NCBI GenBank assembly: GCA_009885845.1
Contig: VFJW01000007.1
Coordinates: 1-64,000 of the forward strand
Direction: 5' to 3'
Length of the DNA: 64,000 bases
Origin: Geobacter sp.
GTDB lineage: Bacteria; Desulfobacterota; Desulfuromonadia; Geobacterales; Pseudopelobacteraceae
Notes under the pieces: generated by a model
The model's input: the letters and a program-made list of their open reading frames with translations, nothing else
Databases searched by the model: none
What the model was told of the DNA's origin: nothing
Translations under genes and position numbers: made by a program
Part shown: piece after piece, positions 18,801 through 26,100 of the stretch
How the letters are laid out: every line of letters begins with the position of its first letter
Position numbering within the stretch: the stretch's first letter is position 1

Positions 18801-19422
18801 AGCCGGGCTCAGCTTTTTTCAGACAGATCTGCTGGGAGGGACACTCCTCGCTCGCTCGGTTATCAACCTGAAGCCTGAAGTGCCGGTACTTGAAGCGGCC
18901 GGCTCGTTTTCAAATCTTGATATTGCATATCTGCTGCCTAAAGGTGCACAAAAACGGCAGACGGATCAGGATACCGAGCTCACTGGCGAAATAAGTCTTG
19001 CTGCACCGCTGACGCCGGATCAGCGTGAGTTGTTTGAACAACTGCGACTTGGGCTGAATGTGCGCAAAATCGGGGCTGATACCATAGAGCGGGCACTCTT
19101 CAGTCTCGATCCCTACGAGCGGAATGAACAACTGGTAAGGCAGCGCAAAACGCTTCGACTGGGGAACCTGAAGGTGCTGCACGCCAGTGCGGTTGATGGC
19201 GCTTTCAGCATGGAAGGTGTGGTTCAGATAAAAGGGGTGGCGGTTGACCTGCCGAAAGTGGAGCGCCTGCGTATTTCTGAATTGCCGCTTCGTCAGGAGC
19301 TGGTTAAAAACAGGGCTGCTATTATGTCACTACGTACTGTTCTTGATCTGGTGCGGGCCGATACGCTGGTTGTCAGCCCAAAAGGTGAACTGTCATTGAA
19401 ACGGAGGAGTTATGAAAAATAA
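15817..19422 (+). CDS. YdbH-like AsmA-superfamily protein (intermembrane lipid transport)
   Basis: A 1,201-residue protein with an N-terminal membrane anchor (about residues 15-37) and a long beta-rich periplasmic region of repeated short strands with little alpha helix, as in AsmA/TamB/YdbH bridge proteins that carry phospholipids between the inner and outer membranes. The C-terminal part (LRIGADTIERALFSLDP-like region, then LRTVLDLVRADTLVVSPKGEL) resembles YdbH. The assignment is supported by the next gene, a lipoprotein with a DUF1318 (YdbL) tail, because ydbH, ynbE and ydbL cluster in E. coli. The gene overlaps the lipoprotein gene by 11 bases. A second in-frame ATG lies 12 bases after the first. 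Confidence 0.7.
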   Translation: MTNFMRNIPIKRILKIMVLTSTSILLLVLGCLALLPAIVNNQAVQIKMKQTLSASMKRQVTWSNLSMTWSDGLTLSGLKLGDGPAPLLKADVDQIVISPGYGRGADGRFGIDLVVRIQHVQIELAPGPPKPAPPPAKDPLTFLAESIQRIQDLDFPLPVDLRVMVDVAPVQVTYRTPIPGNQLQLQNVAFRFAMPSLAATPITAELNGQVSVDGRESGKVRFTAKVSDLVTKERRIHLSTALFAVDAFAPGTSITLSGGLSQTDGFVAQCKLNLPGLLAAAQPFIPPQTPKLTGNVALLLRAKSNSSNDLRATLMLDGMGLAASGGTLNKKTVGPFDVILQQQIATDHARQRVDFPGGSLSITGLADAAWNASVIRPSAADRVLELQLGPVRMDLAQVFPLASPFLPQNTPVKELTGDASIRSLSVVLHGPGNNGTASLAGFDMTIPRLRLALKKGELTADDLHLLLEQAECPLYARLPTRLTANLLWRVSRVGLSGDQPLVVQGVRGKFGLTVSDLNLKNTVPRKVSASAVIVQSFDIDTLSVGTMASIGKIHEQLRFLVRIKDNGDIEAALPEFSVTTAALQGTRSGKRFGPLPLSASLTASDLLLPANKEKFMTLKRAEAHISAGDFLQLAAEAALSGATPQRATARGSVRLDLSRALPFAAPFVPAGFTADGVATADWDLAALLPEKAPVIEKHPLRNARVVLSLFDKFECGMKLDAVSATVPSTKGALTVSSLRTKPDLRIVSTKKGEYIALEGGVLFSGVSGLPGTGGKLSEQNGSFVFNGGLTDWREFRLTEELRADTPAIFHESELNVSRIDALLDEKTPFNSATMVKRLDATLLASAGGTFGRDLKQLLPGVDVAGTISSGIRIDLTAGRELALRYSLTAKDFDAVFANGTKLEGLNSSIGINRVYALNTAPDANWIPLSTSLVRPTAVISGNPGAAEIAGRIHDDLRGDVHGARSFSIRRVTTKASGVPLVLTALEGDLLFTREKAGLSFFQTDLLGGTLLARSVINLKPEVPVLEAAGSFSNLDIAYLLPKGAQKRQTDQDTELTGEISLAAPLTPDQRELFEQLRLGLNVRKIGADTIERALFSLDPYERNEQLVRQRKTLRLGNLKVLHASAVDGAFSMEGVVQIKGVAVDLPKVERLRISELPLRQELVKNRAAIMSLRTVLDLVRADTLVVSPKGELSLKRRSYEK

Positions 19423-20188
19423 AATAATTGAACCGGGAAAAGCATTCACCACGGAGACACGGAGGCACGGAGAAAGTCTTTGTAAGGAAATGCAGAAAAC
19501 AAATGAGTTATCAAGCTTCTTCAATAAGACTTTGGATTTGCCTAGAAAAATATCTTTAGATTCCTCCGTGTCTCCGTGTCTCCGTGGTGAGAGATCTTGC
19601 CGTTTAACATTTCCACTACTCCTTGGTCTGGCTCTCTTCCTCTCCGGCTGCACACTTGCCAAGCTTGATGTCAATGTTGTCAGTGAGCGGACGTCACTCG
19701 AAAATCAGGTGCTGGGTACGTACAACAGCCTGAGTGAGGATATGCTGCTGGTAGCCTCAGTGCGCGGGGTCTCGCCGACCGGCACAATCTATGCGCCGCA
19801 GCGACATACGCCGGAACAGGTTGATGCCACCCGGGCTATGGAAATAATCGCTTTCAATGCTGATGATATCGAGACCTTCAAGCGCTTCGGCTGGGTTGGT
19901 GAAAATCAGGATGGGCTGTTAACCCCCTTCACCCGTGAGCCCCCGAAGGTGGCGTCCGAGGAGCTGAAGTTGTTTGCCGCCAACTATAGTGAAGCTGAAT
20001 TTCAGCAGGTGGTGAAGGAGGTCAACCAGTCTCGCGAAACTTTGATTATTCGGGTCATACAGACCAATGAAAACTTTACGATGAAGGACCTGCCGTCTAT
20101 TCGCAAGGTATTTGCCAGGATAAACAGGCAGAACAGCGTGCCCGGAACCAGGGTTCAGGAAGCAGATGGCCGGTGGCTGACGTTATGA
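19412..20188 (+). CDS. DUF1318 (YdbL-like) lipoprotein with repeat-encoded N-terminus
   Basis: A 258-residue protein. A hydrophobic stretch LTFPLLLGLALFLSGC ends in a lipobox whose Cys is residue 80, not near 20 as usual. Residues about 12-60 are encoded by an inverted-repeat element and contain the peptides TTETRRHGE and SVSPCLRGE. The C-terminal third (about 180-258) matches the DUF1318/YdbL pattern: helices around VVKEVNQSRETLIIRVIQ, then IRKVFARINRQNSVPG and QEADGRWLTL. It likely works with the YdbH-like protein, perhaps covering both YnbE (lipoprotein) and YdbL roles. No in-frame ATG or GTG lies between the element and the hydrophobic segment, so export may be impaired unless a rare start is used. 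Confidence 0.75.
   Translation: MKNKIIEPGKAFTTETRRHGESLCKEMQKTNELSSFFNKTLDLPRKISLDSSVSPCLRGERSCRLTFPLLLGLALFLSGCTLAKLDVNVVSERTSLENQVLGTYNSLSEDMLLVASVRGVSPTGTIYAPQRHTPEQVDATRAMEIIAFNADDIETFKRFGWVGENQDGLLTPFTREPPKVASEELKLFAANYSEAEFQQVVKEVNQSRETLIIRVIQTNENFTMKDLPSIRKVFARINRQNSVPGTRVQEADGRWLTL
19447..19589. repeat. Inverted-repeat element, 'cacggag' class, inside a lipoprotein gene
   Basis: Two 26-base arms (19447-19472 and 19564-19589) are reverse complements at 25 of 26 positions, separated by 91 bases. Each arm is built of three near-identical units (cacggag, with caccacggagacacggaggc on the left). The element sits between the start codon and the signal sequence of the lipoprotein and keeps the reading frame open. 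Confidence 0.88.
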
Positions 20189-23100
20189 AACGGAATAGTG
20201 CTGTAATTACTGCAACAGGAATAACACTCCGTGTTTCAAATGCATTTTGTCGGACAGCAGTAATTTTGATGGTTCTTCTGATAACCTGTTCTTCTCCCGT
20301 AACGGCGTCTCCGCTGGGTGATGAACTGCTGGCACCCGCTGCACCCCGTCCGGCACCGCGCTCCCGTCCGGAAGTATCTCCCCGGCCTGAAATCTACAGC
20401 TCCCGTCAGGTTCTATATGTTACCCGTGCTGCAAACGGTTCCCGGATGGTCACCGTTGAACGGGGGGACAAGGGGGATGAGCTGTGGCTGTATTCTTTTA
20501 CTGCCGTTCCGGAACTGCCGCGAATGCTTCATGCAAGTCCGGTTCGTCTCGCTGCACCGGCTCTCAATCCAGCCGGAACGCTCATTGCATTTGTTGATGC
20601 TCAGGATGATGTAAAAGGTGATATCTGGCTGATTGACCTGACAAAATCAGATTCAATTATCCGCAAATTGACCGGTCGGGAGTCTGCCGATGATGCGCCG
20701 GTATTTACCGTTGACGGATCGGCTCTGGTGTATCAGCGCCAGATGCCGGGGAGCGAACTGCGGGAACTGGTCCGGTTTCATCTCCAGAATAATCGCAGCG
20801 AACCACTGAAATTAGGTATCGATGCCTCTTTTGCGGCCCCTGCGCCGGATGGGAACAGGTGGATGTTCGTGTCGCGCAGCTCCGATCCTGGTGGCGACCT
20901 TTGGATGTGGAACGAAAAAAGCGGACAACTCACGCAGGTGACAGGCGGCTCTGAACAAGACCTCTATCCTGCCTGGGAAAGTCCCGATACGCTGCTTTTT
21001 ACGAGGCAGTCTCCCGTCGGAGGGAATGCTGCAACCGGCCAGGAATCGGGACAGATCTACCGCCTGCAGCTCAATAGATCCGGCGATGACGGTTTCCCGT
21101 TTGTTTCTCCTCTGACCTCTGTAGCGCTGATGGCAGTGGCGCCGCTTCCTGCGGCGGACCGTTTTTACTTTGTTGCCGGTCTCGCCGGTGGCGGGCAGGT
21201 GATGTCCCTTCCGCTATCCGGAGAAATTCCGGATCGTCCGACCGCTTCGGAACAATGGACTCTTGCGCGTATTATGCTGGAGCGTCAGCCCCCGGATCCC
21301 GCTCATGCACGGCTGGCTGTCGCCCGTGTTCTTGCGCGGGAGGAGTCGCCGACGCAAGAAGGCGCGTTAGCCGGACTGGCGCTGGCCGGTCTCATGGAAC
21401 AGGCTGGTGAAATTGTGCGTGCAGAGGATCACTACAGGTTTGTGGCGCAGCGTTATCGCCTCTTCCTGAGAGAAGCGGCTTTGGCAGAAATCGCCCGGAT
21501 CAGGGTCCGGACGGCTCAGCGCTTGAGTGATGTTGTTTCGCAGCAGCGGCGGCGGGAGATACTCCACGAGGCCGAACAGGAGATGAAAACCGCGGCAAAG
21601 GGAAAAGGTGCTGACGCGACAGCACGCTATCTGATCGATACGTCACGGCTTCTGGCTGATTTTGGGGGAGGTGCAGACGATCTGCTGGCTGCAATCGGAT
21701 TTGTTGAACAGGTGGCACGTCTTACTGAGGCTGACCGGTCGCTCAAAGCGGAGGCCGCTTTTCGGCGTGCTGTTTTGCTGGTGAAACTTGAAAAAGGGGA
21801 GGGGTCACTGGCGGCACTGGTTGACGTCGCCACTGCGTACGGCGATCAGGAAGAGTGGGCTGAAGCGGCTATAGCAGCTGTTCTCGACCAGGTTTCCCCG
21901 CGTGAACGCGCTGATCAGGCGGCTCTTTCGGCATTGGCGGAGCGGTATCGGGCGACTCTTCCCCGTCTTGCGATGGGAGCCTGGAACCGTCAAGGTGACG
22001 TTGCCTATCGGGCGAATGAGTGGGCCAAAGCAAAGGATGCCTATCGCACGGTTCTGGAGAAGTTTCCTCCTGTGTCATCTCCGACCGCTGCGGCACGCTT
22101 TGCCCTCGCGGAAGTGCTTTATCGCGAGGAACGCTATGCGGAAGCCAAGTCGCTGTATGAAATCGAGATGAACGAGCGACCTGAGGATACGCCGCTCTAC
22201 CAGTTGGCCCGCTCTGCCTATATACGCAAAACAGTCGCGGCGGGTGAAAACCTGTATCGCCTGGGAGAAATCGCCGCCGCCCGTTCGACCTTCCTCGACC
22301 TTATCCGCTATGTCGGGCGGAGCGTTGAGGCCCACCGCGGCTACATCAAGTCGGTTGCTGCCATGGGGCAGGCTGCGGAATTGCTCGACTTGTACCGCAA
22401 GCTGTTGAACTCCTATCCCGATGATCCGGTGTTGCTGTATGCCACCGGTCTGACACTGACCTACCTGCCGGGCAAGGAACATACTGACGAGGCGGATCGC
22501 CTCATCGCATGGGCGGCAGACCGGATGCCGTCATCGGAATACCCTCCCCAGACCAGAGGGTATCTTGCTGAAGTTGCCGAGACAGTGCATGGTGAGCGGG
22601 GTGGTCTGGAACGGGCACTAACATTCTATCGCCGTGCCTGGCTGCTCAACCGTCCTCTGGAGCAGCCTGAAAATCGTGCCAACCTCGATCTTAACATCGG
22701 TAATATTGCTTTTCTGCTCGGCAGTAAAGCAACCGCCTGGAAGTTTTACCGCCAGAGGCTTGACTCAAAGATTCCCTTTGATAATCCTGATACGGAACTG
22801 ATTTTTCAACAGCGCTACGCTGCGACCGCATTTCAGATGCGTGAAAAAGAAGCGCCGGTAAACGGATACCTGAGGGCGCTACACCTGGTTGAGTCACGCC
22901 TCAATCCATCCAGCCCGCTTGATGCGTTCGGCCGTCTGTCGCGGCGGGTCGTTGAGCGGCTGTTTTCCGGAACAGAGCGGACTTCAGTGGCGGAGTCTGC
23001 ACTGAACCAGCAGCAGGCGATTACCGCCGAACTTGAACATATGGGTGCCTCTCCACCGGAAGCACCTCCTTCGGCTGGATGGAACATATTCGATAAATCA

Positions 23101-26100
23101 ATGCGCGCACTGGTTGAACGGCAACGGGCGCAGCTGAATGCTGCACCTTCATGGAACAAAGATGCGCACAAATTTGCTACAGAGCTGAACGGCATGCTGG
23201 CTGCCGTGGAAAAAGAGCTGGACGCCGTTCCCCGTCTGGTGGAAACGGCTGCTGAGATCCATGATCGTCTTGCACTGGCATACCTTGAAGCGGATCGCTA
23301 TACGGCCGCCCGTGAACAGTTTGATGCCGCTTTTACGTTGAATCGGGGACTCGGCTTCAGTGGAAACCTCGCCTCCAACCGCCGCTCAGCCAGTATTGCC
23401 GCCTATAAGGAAGCACATGCCGCATCCGGTGAGGAACAGCAGCGCCTGTTACGCATGAGCCGTGACGGCTTCAAGGAGATGCTGACGCTGCTTGCCGCGT
23501 ATCCTCCCGCGTCAAAAGCACCGGCAAAACGAAGCGGCGGACTGGTGGAGCTGACTTCTAACATAGCTCTTGACAAGGGTGGTTCAACCGATGCCGCCTT
23601 CGGCTTCAGTGCCGTGCAGGAACAGCGCCTGGCCGAAATATATCTGGCCCGTATCCAATCCGAACTGGGTGATCCGGCGGCGGCTTCCGCTCTGTTACGG
23701 AAACAGCTGAAACAGTATCGGTCCGATAACAGTAAAATAGCCGTGCATGATCTGTACGGGGTCTCGCTGCTTTTCCATCGTACCGCACACGTTGATTATG
23801 CGTTGGGTGACCTGAAAAATTCAGCGTCCGGTTTTCATCGTTCGACCCTTCTGGCACTGCAGGCCGGCAATCCGGTCAGTGCCATGCTCAATCTGATTAA
23901 CTGGGGTCAGTTACTGACCGCTGAAGAGAAGCCGGGCGATAGTGCCGATTTTTTAAACGCTGAGGCGCAGGTATCCCGACTGGCGAACTCTTCTCGTACC
24001 GCTCTTCCGTCTCTCGTATATGCCCGTTATTATAGTGATGCCGGTTCGCTTCTTGCCCGTCTGGCACCGATCGCAGCCGATGATGGCAGTCGTCAGGCTC
24101 TGCTTTACAAGGCGCTTCAGCGGTGGGACCAGGTGCTTCTTCTTGCAGCTGATAGCAGAGACGTGGACGTGCTCCATCAGCAGCAACGGCAGCGGGCGGT
24201 CGCTCAACTCAACCGCGGGGCTGTTCTCGAGGCACTTGGTCTTGCTGATAATGCAACTGCGGCCCGTACGGCCGCTCTTGTCGACGCCAGGCGCGCCGCA
24301 GCGTATTCACTTGAATGGCGCGCCCTCGCAGCTCTCGGTCGCTACGATGAGGCTCTTGAGCTGATCGGACAGTTGCCACTGACGGAGTATGATCTGCAGC
24401 GCGGCGAACTTATGGAACGTTTTGCCCCGAATCTGGAGAAGCTGGCTGCCAGAAACCCCGAACTGTCGTTTGCACTGCTGGAGCGTTTGAGTGAGTTGGA
24501 GCGGGTTCAACTGCTCGGGCGGGGCGCTCTCGGCCTCAATGATCCTGCTACCAGAGCGCAGTTCCGCGCAGCAGCCCCTCGTCTGGCAGAGATTGACCGG
24601 CTGCGGGATGCTCACGTAACGGTAGCAGCTTCCGATAAGCAGTATCTGCACCTGCGGCTTCAGCAGGAACAGGCGGCTGTAGATGATCTTTTCGGTGCAA
24701 AACTTGAACGGATTCCGTCATTTTACCAGTCGGGCGGAGATGGTGCGCTGCGCCTTGCTGCCGCCTCGGTTGCGTTGAGTGAACTGTCCCGTACCGGCGA
24801 CATCTCACAAAAACAGGCAGAAACGTTCAAGGCAGCACAGCAGCAATTCAACTCTCTTCAAGCTACATTTAACAAGGAATGTGCTGCCGGAAAGGGGGGG
24901 AAGCTCTGCCGTACCGTGTCACCGCAACCGGTTGAACTCATCGATGTCCAGGAAGCCCTCCCGGGCAGGATGCTGCTCCGCTTTACGCCGCTCGACAGTT
25001 TGCGCTGGCTGTTGTTTACGATCGGCGGCAGCAAGGGGATCGTATCCGAGGTGATTGATAAGCAGGCGCTTGACAGCCGGCTTTCTGCCGAGCCGCCGGT
25101 TCTGGCTGCGTACGAGGATCCCTCCCGGTTCAGCTCTGCCCCGGTTACCAGCTGGGGGTTGAGCGCCAGCCATCTGGTGCAGGCGGTATCCTTGCGTAAA
25201 CCGTTCCGGCGCCGGATTCTCGACCCGTCCGGATGGTGGCCGGCTGCCGAACCGTTCTCAAAACTGACCTCGACCCCGATGAACGAGCGTCTGAATGATG
25301 CCCATACTCTTGTCCTTCCTGCCCGGGCCGGCCTACTCCCGGAAGTGCCGTCACTTCCCGGCGGAAGCGGTTATTCGCTGCCGTTGTGGGAAGATGAGAA
25401 GGGTCAACGGCATCCGTTTGCCGGTCTGTCCGCAGCGGAAAATCTTTCGCTGGTAGTTGCACCATATGCCGGTTTCCGTCAGATGTACTCTCTGGGACAT
25501 CTGGCGGCGCTGCAGGGAGTGCCTTCGCTGCTACTTGCATCAACTGCTGCACCATCAGTTGATGGTGCAGCAGTTGAAACAAGGGCATTTGTCGAAGCGT
25601 ATGCCACGCAGTCGCTCGGTGATGCCCGTACTCAGCGCAAAACGGGCTGGCTGCTGCTCGGCGACTGGGGGCCTGATGCGGCAGAGGCAATCAAGCTGGG
25701 GAAAAGCCGGTTCACCGAATACGGCAAAGCGGGGATTCTGGCACACAACGCTGGTTCATATCCAAAGGCTCTCTCCCTGTTTGAAAATGCTCTGGCAATT
25801 GTCGCAGAGAATCCTTCGTTGGCAAAACAGCGCACCCCGCTGCATCGGTATGCCCGCGAAAGTGCTTTTGCCGCCGGATTCACCGATCGGGCAATTATTC
25901 ATGCTGATGCACTGGTCACGGGGCTTGCCAAAGAAAAACCGTATTCTGCTGAGCATGCTGATGCTCTGCTGCGTCTTGGGCTTTTACAGGGAAATGCCGA
26001 ACGTTTCTCTGATGCCGCCGGTTCTTTGAAAGAGGGTGTCGGCATCTTTGCAGATCTTGGCATGGCAAAAGAGCAGGCAGCGGCATTGTCTGACTTCGGC

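Noticed and set aside
25240-25700. A fully active second protease domain in the giant CHAT protein
   Set aside because: The region looks like a CHAT fold, but no His-Gly and Ala-Cys-x-Thr pair could be found.
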